Source of the DNA: Mycolicibacterium confluentis | Lineage (GTDB): Bacteria > Actinomycetota > Actinomycetes > Mycobacteriales > Mycobacteriaceae | Reading direction: 5' to 3' | Assembly: GCF_010729895.1 (NCBI RefSeq) | Contig: NZ_AP022612.1 | Location: 806,001-870,000, forward strand | DNA: 64,000 bases | Shown here: positions 26,972-35,976 of the stretch, in pieces | Layout of the letters: every line of letters starts with the position of its first letter | How positions within the stretch are numbered: the stretch's first letter is position 1 | Position numbers and translations under genes: made by a program | The notes under the pieces: model-generated | What the model saw: the letters and a program-made list of their open reading frames with translations, nothing else | What the model was told of the DNA's origin: nothing | Databases searched by the model: none

Positions 26972-27595
26972 GTGCAGCCCTTTGACGGTGCCGACGGCAC
27001 TCCCGAAGAGCGCAGCCTCATCATCGACGCCGCGTACGCGTGCCTGTCGGGGCCGCGGACCGGGCCGGTGCCCGTCGCGGCGATCCTCGAGCGTGCCGGC
27101 GTCTCCACCCGTGCGTTCTACCGGCACTTCGAATCGAAGGACGCACTGTTCATCGCGATGTTGGAGCGCGAAAGCGACGAACTCGTGCGGCGCCTCGAAC
27201 ACATCCCCGAGACGGTTCCCGGTGGGCCCGTAGAGGAGCTGCGCGCGTGGGTGGAGCAGATGTTCGACCTCGTCAACGATCCACGCCGGGCCACCAAGAT
27301 GGACGTCATCGACTCCGATGAGGTCCGGGTGGCAAAGGGCTACTGCGCGGTGCGGGACCGGATCCGCGCGGAGCGCGAGCGCTCGCTGATCGCGATCCTC
27401 GACCGTGGCCTGTGCGCAGGTGTGTTCCCCGACGCCGAGCCGTCCGCCGATGCGGCCGCGATCAGCGGTGCGGTCAGCCGCGTGCTGGCGGGGATGGCCG
27501 ACCCCGCTGCGCCGTCGAGTGAGGAGGCGATCGCGGGCATCCTGAGTTTCGCGCACCGCGCCCTCGGTGTGCACCGGACCGCGGGCACTGCGTGA
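26972..27595 (+). CDS. TetR family transcriptional regulator
   Basis: 207 residues, GTG start. DNA-binding helices GPVPVAAILERAGVSTRAFYRHFESKDALF lie at about residues 25-60. The ligand domain is not assignable. It diverges from the hydrolase gene and reads toward the mce operon, whose first gene starts about 320 bases further on, so either could be its target. Confidence 0.85.
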   Translation: MQPFDGADGTPEERSLIIDAAYACLSGPRTGPVPVAAILERAGVSTRAFYRHFESKDALFIAMLERESDELVRRLEHIPETVPGGPVEELRAWVEQMFDLVNDPRRATKMDVIDSDEVRVAKGYCAVRDRIRAERERSLIAILDRGLCAGVFPDAEPSADAAAISGAVSRVLAGMADPAAPSSEEAIAGILSFAHRALGVHRTAGTA

Positions 27596-27699
27596 CCACT
27601 ACGGGTATCCGCACATGCTGACCTGGTTTGTGCGTTGATTGTCGCGCCGATGAGACCTACGTCGCACACGGGTGCTCTGCGTGTGCAAAGATTCAGTCG

Positions 27700-27715
27700 C
27701 CTACTCGCCGGTAGG
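27700..27715. promoter_or_regulatory. inverted repeat in the mce operon promoter region
   Basis: CCTAC (27700-27704) pairs with GTAGG (27711-27715) over 6 bases. It lies about 130 bases before the leader reading frame, in the 250-base non-coding stretch 27596-27846 that must contain the mce promoter. No clear -10/-35 pair was fixed. Confidence 0.3.
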
Positions 27716-27846
27716 TACCCGCACTGTGTGCGGAAATCGGCGCTGGACGGCAAAGCGGTGGTGTACGTTTTGCGTCAGTCCTGTGTCATGAGTCACAGTT
27801 GTCACGCAGGAAGCAGGTGTCGCATGTCGGGAGGATTCAGCCGCTG

Positions 27847-27918
27847 ATGCAGTTGACGAACAACCTCTTGGACTTGCGCTCAGACCAGTGCGCGGCCCGG
27901 AAGCGCGGGGTCCTCTGA
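27847..27918 (+). CDS. 23-codon leader reading frame coupled to yrbEA
   Basis: ATG at 27847, preceded by GGGAGGA, encodes 23 residues starting MQLTNNLLDLRS and stops at TGA 27916-27918, whose final A is the first base of the yrbEA ATG. The one-base TGATG junction would allow a terminating ribosome to restart on yrbEA. The peptide has no recognised relatives. It may simply tune translation of the long mce operon, or be a chance open frame. Confidence 0.45.
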   Translation: MQLTNNLLDLRSDQCAARKRGVL

Positions 27919-28685
27919 TGGTCACCACTACGGCGCTGTCCAAGCCGGTCCGGTCCGTCGGCGGCTTCTTTGCGATGGCGCTGGACACCTTTGTCGCGAT
28001 GTTCAAGCCCCCGTTCGCGTGGCGCGAGTTCATCCTGCAGACCTGGTTCGTCGCCCGGGTTTCGATCGTTCCGACGCTGATGCTGTCGATTCCCTTCACG
28101 GTGCTGCTGGTCTTCACCTTCAACATCCTGTTGGTCGAGTTCGGCGCCGCCGACTTCTCCGGAACGGGCGCGGCGATCGGCACCGTCACGCAGATTGGCC
28201 CGATCGTGACTGTGCTGGTGGTCGCCGGCGCCGGCGCCACCGCGATGTGCGCCGATTTGGGCGCCCGCACGATCCGAGAAGAACTCGACGCGCTGCGCGT
28301 GATGGGTATCGACCCGATCCAGGCGCTCGTCGTGCCCCGCGTGCTCGCGGCCACGGTCGTCGCGCTGATGCTGTCCTCGACCGTGGTGGTGGTCGGCATC
28401 GCGGGCGGCTTCTTCTTCTCCGTCTACCTGCAGCACGTCACCCCGGGTGCGTTCATCGCCGGTCTGACGCTGCTGACCGGCCCGGCCGACGTCGTCGTCG
28501 CGCTCGTGAAGGCCACCCTGTTCGGCCTCTCGGCGGGCCTGATCGCCTGCTACAAGGGCATCTCGGTCGGCGGCGGGCCCGCGGGTGTGGGCAACGCCGT
28601 GAACGAGACCGTGGTGTTCACCTTCATCGCCCTGTTCGTGATCAACGTGCTGGCAACGGCCGTGGGAGTGCAGGCCACAACATGA
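27918..28685 (+). CDS. yrbEA: YrbEA-type ABC permease of the Mce transporter
   Basis: 255 residues from the ATG at 27918. MlaE-family permease: about five or six membrane helices and the conserved EELDALRVMGIDPIQALVVPR segment (residues about 120-140) that contacts the ATPase, then GGGPAGVGNAV near the end. With YrbEB it forms the inner-membrane channel through which lipids delivered by the MceA-F tunnel are imported, powered by an ATPase (MceG) coded elsewhere. An in-frame start at 27888 would lie inside the leader frame. Overlaps yrbEB by ATGA. Confidence 0.93.
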   Translation: MVTTTALSKPVRSVGGFFAMALDTFVAMFKPPFAWREFILQTWFVARVSIVPTLMLSIPFTVLLVFTFNILLVEFGAADFSGTGAAIGTVTQIGPIVTVLVVAGAGATAMCADLGARTIREELDALRVMGIDPIQALVVPRVLAATVVALMLSSTVVVVGIAGGFFFSVYLQHVTPGAFIAGLTLLTGPADVVVALVKATLFGLSAGLIACYKGISVGGGPAGVGNAVNETVVFTFIALFVINVLATAVGVQATT

Positions 28686-29533
28686 CCGCAGTGCATGATG
28701 GCCGCTTCGTCACGTTCCGGCGCACCGTCCGCGAGTGGGGACAGGGCTGGAACCGGATCGGTCGGCAGACCAAGTTCTACGGATACACCGTCAAGGGTGT
28801 CTGGGACGCGATCGTCTATTACAAGGGCGAGGTCATTCGCCTCATCGCGCAGATGGGTCTCGGCGCAGGCGCGTTGGCCGTCATCGGCGGCACCATCGCG
28901 ATCGTCGGATTCCTGACCCTGTCGACCGGTGCCCTGGTGGCTGTGCAGGGCTACAACCAGTTCGAGTCCATCGGTGTCGAGGCCCTGACCGGCTTCGCGT
29001 CGGCGTTCTTCAACGTGCGCCTCATCGCACCGCTGACCGCGGGCGTCGGCATGGCCGCGACCATCGGCGCCGGCGCGACCGCACAGTTGGGCGCCATGCG
29101 CATCAACGAAGAGATCGACGCACTCGAGGTCATCGGCATCCGCACGATCGCCTACCTGGCGTCCTCCCGTGTGATCGCCGGCGTGATCGTCGTGATCCCG
29201 CTGTACTGCGTCGCGGTGCTGATGTCGTTCCTGGCCGCCCGGGTGGGCACGACGGTCATCTACGGACAGTCCACCGGTGTCTATGACCACTACTTCCGGA
29301 CGTTCCTGAACCCGGTCGACCTGATCTGGTCGTTCCTGCAGGCCGTCGCGATGGCGTTGGTGATCATGCTCGTGCACACCTACTACGGCTTCACCGCGTC
29401 GGGCGGCCCGGCCGGGGTCGGCGAGGCCGTCGGCCGCGCCGTGCGCACCTCGCTGATCGTGGCTTCGCTTGTGACTGTGATGATCTCACTGGCCGTTTAC
29501 GGTCAGTCCGGCAACTTCAACCTCTCCGGATAG
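28682..29533 (+). CDS. yrbEB: YrbEB-type ABC permease of the Mce transporter
   Basis: 283 residues from the ATG at 28682 within the yrbEA stop. The same MlaE fold: about six helices, INEEIDALEVIGIRTIAYLASSR (around residue 140) and TASGGPAGVGEAVG near 240. It pairs with YrbEA. The last two codons are 11 bases before mceA. An open frame extending back to 28019 is a shadow of yrbEA. Confidence 0.93.
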   Translation: MTAVHDGRFVTFRRTVREWGQGWNRIGRQTKFYGYTVKGVWDAIVYYKGEVIRLIAQMGLGAGALAVIGGTIAIVGFLTLSTGALVAVQGYNQFESIGVEALTGFASAFFNVRLIAPLTAGVGMAATIGAGATAQLGAMRINEEIDALEVIGIRTIAYLASSRVIAGVIVVIPLYCVAVLMSFLAARVGTTVIYGQSTGVYDHYFRTFLNPVDLIWSFLQAVAMALVIMLVHTYYGFTASGGPAGVGEAVGRAVRTSLIVASLVTVMISLAVYGQSGNFNLSG

Positions 29534-29544
29534 CGGGAAACAGG

Positions 29545-31017
29545 ATGGAAGAGGACGACAAAGGCCTGCATCCCGCCTGGTGGACGGCGATCTTGATCGC
29601 GTTCCTGGCGGGGCTCGTGTGGTTGACCTCGGCGCTTTTCACCGGGTCGCTCAAGCACTACGTCAATGTCACCGTGACGTCGGACCGGTCCGGTCTCGTG
29701 ATGGAATCCGGCGCCAAGGTCAAGATGCGCGGCGTGCAGGTCGGTCGCGTGACGACGATCAAGGGTGGCCAGGACCCCGTTCGGCTGAACCTGGAGATCT
29801 ACCCCGACCAGGTCAAGTACATCCCGGCCAACGTCGGCGCGCAGATCCGTGCGACGACGGTGTTCGGCGCGAAGTTCGTCGACCTCATCTACCCGGACGA
29901 CCCCGAGAGCGGTCGGTTGGCCGACGGTCAGGTGCTGATGTCGCAGAACGTCAGCACCGAAGTCAACACGGTCTTCCAGAACCTGGTCGGCGTGCTCGAC
30001 CAGGTGGACAGCTCCAAGCTGAACGCGACGCTGGCCGCATTGGCCGAGGGCGTCCGCGGGCAGGGGGAGCGGATCGGTGAGGCCACCACGGCCGCCAATC
30101 AGGTGCTGCTGGAACTCAACCCGCGCGCCGACACCATCCGGGCGGACTGGCAGGCGTTGGACGGGTTCAACCAGACCTACAGCGCGGCGGCTCAGAACAT
30201 CGTCGGCGTCCTCGACGCACTCAGCACCACGAGCACGACGATCACCGAGAACGCCAAGCCGTTGGATGCCCTGCTGCTCAACGTGATCGGCCTGTCCAAC
30301 AGCGGTATTGCGCTGCTGGCGCCCAATCAGGAGAACCTGATCAAGGCGATCAACGTGCTCGAGCCCACGACCAACCTGTTGATGAAGTACAACCCCGGGT
30401 ACACCTGCATGCTCACCGGCGCGCACTGGCTGCTGGAGAACGGCGCCTATGAAGCCACCGGTGGCAACGGCAAGTCGTTCATCGTGGATGGCGGCGCGCT
30501 GCTCGGCGACGACCAGTACCGGTACCCGGAGAACCTGCCGATCATCGGGGCCAAGGGCGGCCCGGGCGGACAGCCCGGCTGTGGTTCGCTGCCGAACGTC
30601 GACGAGAACTGGCCCGTGCGGGCTCTGGTGACCAACACCGGTTGGGGCACCGGCGTCGACATCCGACCGAACCCGGGCATCGCATTCCCGATGTGGGCCA
30701 ACTACTTCCCGACCACGCGCGGCATTCCGCAGCCGCCCAGCATCCGGAACCTCTTCGGTGGTCCGGCGCCGGGTCCGAACGCGGGCAACCCGCCGAAGGT
30801 CATCCCGGAACCGGGCGACTACCCCTACGGGGCGCCGATGTACGGCCCCGACGGCACGCCGCTGTGGAACAACCTTCCGCCCGCGCCGCCGCCAGGTGCA
30901 CCGAAGGATCCCGGCCCGCGCCCGGGTACGGAGCCCTTCGTGGTGCCGAACCCCGGCCAGGTGCCCACGCCCTATCCGCCGAACGGGATCCCTGTCCCGG
31001 CGGCACCGTCGCCGTAA
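29545..31017 (+). CDS. mceA: MceA: Mce family substrate-binding protein
   Basis: 490 residues. Short cytosolic tip, one membrane helix (WWTAILIAFLAGLVWL), an MCE/MlaD domain (about residues 35-120) with the GVQVGRVTTIKGG turn, then a long alpha-helical region (about 130-290) that forms the needle-like tunnel, and a Pro/Gly-rich C-terminal 90 residues. Part of a hetero-hexamer MceA-F that carries hydrophobic molecules across the periplasm. The N-terminus DKGLHPAWWT is unlike Mce1A or Mce4A, so the subclass is left open; the C-terminal Pro-rich tail is longer than usual. Confidence 0.93.
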   Translation: MEEDDKGLHPAWWTAILIAFLAGLVWLTSALFTGSLKHYVNVTVTSDRSGLVMESGAKVKMRGVQVGRVTTIKGGQDPVRLNLEIYPDQVKYIPANVGAQIRATTVFGAKFVDLIYPDDPESGRLADGQVLMSQNVSTEVNTVFQNLVGVLDQVDSSKLNATLAALAEGVRGQGERIGEATTAANQVLLELNPRADTIRADWQALDGFNQTYSAAAQNIVGVLDALSTTSTTITENAKPLDALLLNVIGLSNSGIALLAPNQENLIKAINVLEPTTNLLMKYNPGYTCMLTGAHWLLENGAYEATGGNGKSFIVDGGALLGDDQYRYPENLPIIGAKGGPGGQPGCGSLPNVDENWPVRALVTNTGWGTGVDIRPNPGIAFPMWANYFPTTRGIPQPPSIRNLFGGPAPGPNAGNPPKVIPEPGDYPYGAPMYGPDGTPLWNNLPPAPPPGAPKDPGPRPGTEPFVVPNPGQVPTPYPPNGIPVPAAPSP

Positions 31018-31063
31018 ACGTCAGGCCCGAGTCCGCAATGTCAGCAATTGAGAGGCAGTCGCA

Positions 31064-32092
31064 GTGAGAGACAACCTGGGAGGCGCCATCTGGCGTCTGG
31101 CCGTGTTCCTCACGGTCTGCCTGCTGGGTATGTTCGCGCTGTTCGCGGTGTTCGGACAGTTGCGGTTCGAGAAGGCGAATGAGTACCGCGCGCACTTCGC
31201 GAACGTGACCGGCCTGGAGGCCGACGACTTCGTTCGCATCGCCGGCGTGGAGGTCGGCAAGGTCAAGAACATCGGCTTCAACGACGACGGCACGTTGACG
31301 GTCGACTTCACCGCCGACGATTCGGTGGTGCTCACCGAGGGCAGTCGCGCGGTGATCCGGTTCGACGACCTGATCGGCGGCCGGTACCTGTCGCTGGTCG
31401 AGGGCGCGGGCGGCACCAAGCGTTTGGGCCCCGGCGACACCATCCCGCTGGCCCAGACCGAACCGGCGCTCGATCTCGACGCGCTGATCGGCGGCTTCCG
31501 CCCACTGTTCCGTGCGCTGGAACCCGAGCAGATCAACGCGCTGTCCGGTCAGCTGATCAGCGCGCTGCAGGGGCAGGGCGCGACCATCAACTCGTTCCTG
31601 TCGCAGACCGCCGCGCTGACCAACACGCTGGCCGACCGCGACCAACTCATCGGAGAGGTCATCGTCAACCTGAACACGGTGCTGGGCTCGCTTGCCGGGC
31701 AGAGCGATCAGTTCGCCAAGGGCGTCGACGCCCTGTCGGACCTGGTGACCACCCTGTCGGACCGCCGCCAGGACATCGCCAACGGGCTGGCTTACAGCAG
31801 TGAGGCCGCGGGCACCATTTCCGATCTGCTGTCGCAGGCTCGCCCGCCGCTGCAGAAGGTGATCACCGAGACCGACCGCAGCGCCGGCGTCGTGCTCGCC
31901 GACCACGACTACTTCGACAACGTCCTCAACACGCTGCCCGACGCCTACCAGGTGCTCAACCGGCAGGGTCTGTACGGCGACTTCTTCAGCTTCTACCTCT
32001 GCGACATCTCGCTGAAGCTCAACGGCAAGGGTGGTCAGCCCGTCTACGTCAAGGTGGCCGGCCAGGACACCGGGAGGTGCACGCCGCGATGA
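31064..32092 (+). CDS. mceB: MceB: Mce family protein
   Basis: 342 residues, GTG start 46 bases after mceA, the longest gap in the operon. Membrane anchor LAVFLTVCLLGMFALFAVFG at about 10-30; MCE domain about 38-115 with IAGVEVGKVKNIG; helical tunnel segment to about 290; short C-terminus without the Pro tail and with CDISLK near the end. Overlaps mceC by ATGA. Confidence 0.93.
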   Translation: MRDNLGGAIWRLAVFLTVCLLGMFALFAVFGQLRFEKANEYRAHFANVTGLEADDFVRIAGVEVGKVKNIGFNDDGTLTVDFTADDSVVLTEGSRAVIRFDDLIGGRYLSLVEGAGGTKRLGPGDTIPLAQTEPALDLDALIGGFRPLFRALEPEQINALSGQLISALQGQGATINSFLSQTAALTNTLADRDQLIGEVIVNLNTVLGSLAGQSDQFAKGVDALSDLVTTLSDRRQDIANGLAYSSEAAGTISDLLSQARPPLQKVITETDRSAGVVLADHDYFDNVLNTLPDAYQVLNRQGLYGDFFSFYLCDISLKLNGKGGQPVYVKVAGQDTGRCTPR

Positions 32093-33495
32093 AGCCCTTC
32101 GCTGAACGCAACCCTCTCGTCATCGGCACGATCGGCATCGTCGGTCTGCTGGCGATCATCCTGACGGCGCTGAACTACCAGAAGCTGCCGTTCTTCAGCC
32201 CGGGTAAGACCTACTCGGCGTACTTCGACGATGCCGGCGGCCTCGTCGACGGTGCCGCCGTGCAGGTGTCGGGTTTCCAGGCCGGCCAGGTCAGCAGCAT
32301 CTCGCTGGAGAACCACCAGGTGCTGGTGAAGTTCAAGGTCGACAAGAATGTCCGACTCGGCGACCGCGCCGAGGCTGCGATCAAGACCAAGAGCCTCCTC
32401 GGCACCAAGATCCTCGAGGTGACCCCGCGCGGCGACGGACAGTTGCGCGACACCATCCCGCGGGAGCGCACCACCTCGCCATACCAACTGCCCGACGCTT
32501 TGGGCGACCTGACCACGACCATCAGCGGTCTGAACACCGACCAGCTGTCGGACTCGCTGCGGGTGCTGTCCGAGACGTTCTCGCAGACCCCGCCCGACCT
32601 TCGGGTCGCCGTCGAGGGCGTGGCCCGGTTCTCCGACGTCCTCAACGAGAAGGACGCTCAGCTGCGCGAACTGCTGGGCAACGCCAACGAGGCCACCACG
32701 GTGCTGTCCGAGCGCAGCGAGCAGGTCGTCGGCCTGGTCAGGAACACCAACGCGCTGATGGCAGAACTCATGAACCAGAGCGCCGCGCTGGACACGATCT
32801 CGGGCAACATCTCGACCCTGAGCCGCCAGTTGCAGGGGTTCATCTCCGAGAACCGCGCCACCATGAAGCCCGCACTGGAGAAGCTCAACGGCGTGCTGGC
32901 CACCATCGACAACCGCAAGGACCGCGTGCGCAAGTCCATCAACATGCTCAGCACCTACTCCATGGCGCTGGGCGAGTCGGTGGGTTCAGGACCGTTCTTC
33001 AAGTCCTACATCTCCAACCTGCTGCCCGGTCAGTTCGTGCAGCCGTTCATCGACGCCGCGTTCTCGGATCTGGGTCTGGACCCGACGGTGCTGCTGCCAT
33101 CGCAGCTGACCGACCCGCAGGTCGGACAGCCCGGCACCCCGGCGCTGCCGGTGCCGTTCCCGCGCACCGGGCAGGGCGGCGAGCCGCACCTGAACCTGCC
33201 CGACGCGATCACCGGCAACCCGGGCAACCAGCCCTGCGGTCCTCCCGGCATCCCGCTGTCCGGAACGAACTGCTACCCGCATCGCGCGCCGCTGCCAGTG
33301 CCCGAGCCAGGCGGTCCGCCGCCCGGTCCGCCCGGGGTGGCACCGCCCGGTGTGGCCTCGACCCCGCAGCCGTCGTCGCCTCCGATCGCGATTCCGGCCC
33401 CCGGGCAGGAACCTGCGGTGACACAGGCTGTCGTGCCGGCGCCGGTCGGCCCGGCGCCCGGACCCGCTGAAGGCAACGGGGAGGCCGGCGAATGA
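32089..33495 (+). CDS. mceC: MceC: Mce family protein
   Basis: 468 residues from the ATG at 32089; a start at 32077 is possible but lies inside mceB. N-terminal helix PLVIGTIGIVGLLAIILT, MCE domain with VSGFQAGQVSSIS, coiled-coil-rich tunnel (residues about 130-300), and a Pro/Gly/Ala-rich C-terminal 120 residues that may reach the outer envelope. Overlaps mceD by ATGA. Confidence 0.93.
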   Translation: MKPFAERNPLVIGTIGIVGLLAIILTALNYQKLPFFSPGKTYSAYFDDAGGLVDGAAVQVSGFQAGQVSSISLENHQVLVKFKVDKNVRLGDRAEAAIKTKSLLGTKILEVTPRGDGQLRDTIPRERTTSPYQLPDALGDLTTTISGLNTDQLSDSLRVLSETFSQTPPDLRVAVEGVARFSDVLNEKDAQLRELLGNANEATTVLSERSEQVVGLVRNTNALMAELMNQSAALDTISGNISTLSRQLQGFISENRATMKPALEKLNGVLATIDNRKDRVRKSINMLSTYSMALGESVGSGPFFKSYISNLLPGQFVQPFIDAAFSDLGLDPTVLLPSQLTDPQVGQPGTPALPVPFPRTGQGGEPHLNLPDAITGNPGNQPCGPPGIPLSGTNCYPHRAPLPVPEPGGPPPGPPGVAPPGVASTPQPSSPPIAIPAPGQEPAVTQAVVPAPVGPAPGPAEGNGEAGE

Positions 33496-34832
33496 CCATC
33501 TCACGCAACTCTCGTGTGGGCCTGGCCGTGGTCCTCGTGCTGACGCTGCTGGCCGCAGGCGCGGTGCTGCTGCGCTCGGGCGGACCCATGAACCGCACCA
33601 ACGTCGTGGCGTACTTCGACAACAGCAACGGCATCTTCGTCGGTGACGACGTCCGCATCCTGGGGGTCAACGTCGGCAAGATCGACAAGATCGAGCCCGA
33701 GTTCGACCGGGTGAAGATCTCGTTCTGGTACGACGGCACGCAGAAGGTGCCCGCCGACGCCAAGGCCGCCATCCTGTCTCCCGCGCTGGTCACGGGACGC
33801 GCCATCCAGTTGACCCCGGTCTACTCGGAAGGCCCGGTGCTGGAGAACGACGCCGTGATTCCCCTCAATCGCACCGCGGTTCCGGTCGAATGGGCGGAGT
33901 TCCGTGCCCAGCTCGAGCGGCTGACCGAGAACCTGCAACCCACCGAACCCGGTGGCGTGAGCACGCTCGGCGCCCTGGTCAACACCACCGCGGACAACCT
34001 GCGGGGGCAGGGCGCGAGCATCCGCGAGACCGTGATCAAGCTGTCGCAGGCGTTCTCGGCGCTCGGGGACCACAGCACCGACATCTTCAGCACGGTCAAG
34101 AACCTGTCGATCCTGGTCGACGCGCTGCAGGGCAGCACCGACGTGATGCGTCAGCTGAACCAGAACCTGGCCAACGTCACGGGCCTGCTCGCCGACGATC
34201 CGGGTGAGGTGGCCGCGGCCGTCAGCGACCTGAACTCGGCGGTCGGCGAGGTGCAGACCTTCGTCGCGGAGAACCGCGAGACACTGGGCACGACCTCGGA
34301 CAAGCTGGCCGCCGTCAGCCAGACGCTGAACGACAGCCTGGAAGACATCAAGCAGGTGCTGCACGTGGCGCCCAACACGCTGCAGAACTACATCAACATC
34401 TATCAACCCGCCCAGGGTGCGGCGACCAGCGTTCTGGCCCTGGCGAACTTCCAGAACCCGGTGTCGTTCCTGTGCGGCGCGGTCCAGGCCGCCTCGCGAC
34501 TGGGTGCCGAGCAGTCGGCGAAGCTGTGCACGCAGTACTTGGCACCGATCGTCAAGAACCGGCAGTACAACTTCCTGCCCCTCGGCCTGAACCAGGCTGT
34601 GGGCGCGCAGGCGCGGCCCAACGAGATCACCTGGAGTGAGGACTGGCTGCGGCCGGATTACGTTCCCCCGGCCGGCGCTGCGCCGGCTCCCTCGGCGCCC
34701 GCGCCGAGTGGCCCGCCGATGCCCGCGGAGTCCGGCGTACCGCTGGCAGCCGAGTCAGTCCCGACGGTCGCGACGAACCCGGCGGACGGACTGACCGGGA
34801 TGATGGTTCCCGCTCCGGGAGAGGGACAGTGA
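33492..34832 (+). CDS. mceD: MceD: Mce family protein
   Basis: 446 residues. One helix (VGLAVVLVLTLLAAGAVLL), MCE domain with ILGVNVGKIDKIEPE, helical tunnel with QLERLTENLQP and DLNSAVGEVQTFVAENRETLG, then a Pro/Ala-rich tail of about 60 residues. Overlaps mceE by GTGA. Confidence 0.93.
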   Translation: MTISRNSRVGLAVVLVLTLLAAGAVLLRSGGPMNRTNVVAYFDNSNGIFVGDDVRILGVNVGKIDKIEPEFDRVKISFWYDGTQKVPADAKAAILSPALVTGRAIQLTPVYSEGPVLENDAVIPLNRTAVPVEWAEFRAQLERLTENLQPTEPGGVSTLGALVNTTADNLRGQGASIRETVIKLSQAFSALGDHSTDIFSTVKNLSILVDALQGSTDVMRQLNQNLANVTGLLADDPGEVAAAVSDLNSAVGEVQTFVAENRETLGTTSDKLAAVSQTLNDSLEDIKQVLHVAPNTLQNYINIYQPAQGAATSVLALANFQNPVSFLCGAVQAASRLGAEQSAKLCTQYLAPIVKNRQYNFLPLGLNQAVGAQARPNEITWSEDWLRPDYVPPAGAAPAPSAPAPSGPPMPAESGVPLAAESVPTVATNPADGLTGMMVPAPGEGQ

Positions 34833-35974
34833 GGCCGGCCATGCGTGCGAGACGATCGATTGCCGTCGCGGTGCTGGGTGTGTCGGCGACCGCGCTGACG
34901 GCGTGCGGCGACTGGCAGGGGCTGAACTCGTGGCCGATGCCGGGCACCGAGGGGCACGGGCCTGGAGCGTTCACGATTCAGGCGCAGATGCCCGACGTCG
35001 ACAACATCGAGCAGAACTCGCGCGTGCGGGTCGGTGACGTCACCGTCGGCAACGTCACCAAGATCGAGCGGCAGGGCTGGCACGCGCTGGTCACGATGCG
35101 GCTCAACGGCGACGTCGAACTGCCCGCCAACGCCACGGCGACCGTCGGCCAGACCAGCCTGCTGGGCTCGCTGCACATGGAGTTGGCCCCGCCCGTGGAC
35201 GTCGAACCCGAGGGCCGGCTCAAGGACGGTGACCTGATCCCGCTGGAGCGCAGCGGGGCCTACCCGACCACGGAGCAGACCCTGGCGGCAGTGTCGCTGC
35301 TGCTCAACGGTGGCGGCGTGGGCCGGATCCAGGACATCACCAAGGCCTTCTCGACCGCCTTCACGGGTCGCGAGGCCGATCTGCGCAGCCTGATCGAGCA
35401 GCTGGACAAGTTCATTGCGTACAACAATGAGCAGAAGGACGACATCATCGAGGCCACCGAGAGCCTCAACAGCCTCGTCGGTCAGTTCGCGGACCAGAAG
35501 CCGGTGATCGACAAGGCTGTCAAGACCATTCCGGATGCGCTCGCGGTGCTCAAGGACCAGCGGACCCAGTTGGCGGACGCACTGACCCAGCTCGGACAGT
35601 TCAGCGCGTTGGCGGCCGATTCGGTGAACCAGACCAAGGAGGCCCTGGTTCAGGAACTGCGTGACATCGGCCCGGTGCTGCAGTCACTGGCCGATGCCGG
35701 TCCGGCGCTGACCCGTTCGCTGAGTTTCTTCCCCACCTTCCCGTGGCCCAAAGAGACGCTCGACAACTGGATGCGCGGTGACTACGGCAACCTGAGCCTG
35801 GTCTTCGACCTGACCCTGAGCCGGATCGACGCCGCGTTCTTCACCGGCACTCGTTGGGAGGGTGATCTGACCCTGCTCGAGCTGCAGTGGGGTCGCACCA
35901 TCGGGCAGCTTCCCAGCCCGTACACCGCGGGTAACCCGCTGATTCAGCCCTACCACTGGGATCAGGGGCGCTAA
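34829..35974 (+). CDS. mceE: MceE: Mce lipoprotein (LprK-type)
   Basis: 381 residues, GTG start. Unlike the other five it has a lipobox, ATALTAC-G, at about residue 25, so it is lipid-anchored, as MceE proteins are. MCE domain (about 45-120) with VRVGDVTVGNVTKIE, helical tunnel with FADQKPVIDKAVK, and a compact C-terminus PYTAGNPLIQPYHWDQGR, without a Pro-rich tail. Stop is two bases before mceF. Confidence 0.93.
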   Translation: MRPAMRARRSIAVAVLGVSATALTACGDWQGLNSWPMPGTEGHGPGAFTIQAQMPDVDNIEQNSRVRVGDVTVGNVTKIERQGWHALVTMRLNGDVELPANATATVGQTSLLGSLHMELAPPVDVEPEGRLKDGDLIPLERSGAYPTTEQTLAAVSLLLNGGGVGRIQDITKAFSTAFTGREADLRSLIEQLDKFIAYNNEQKDDIIEATESLNSLVGQFADQKPVIDKAVKTIPDALAVLKDQRTQLADALTQLGQFSALAADSVNQTKEALVQELRDIGPVLQSLADAGPALTRSLSFFPTFPWPKETLDNWMRGDYGNLSLVFDLTLSRIDAAFFTGTRWEGDLTLLELQWGRTIGQLPSPYTAGNPLIQPYHWDQGR

Positions 35975-35976
35975 CG

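Noticed and set aside
34829..34960. Possible frameshift at the mceD-mceE border
   Set aside because: Both genes have full length and the GTGA overlap is normal for this operon.
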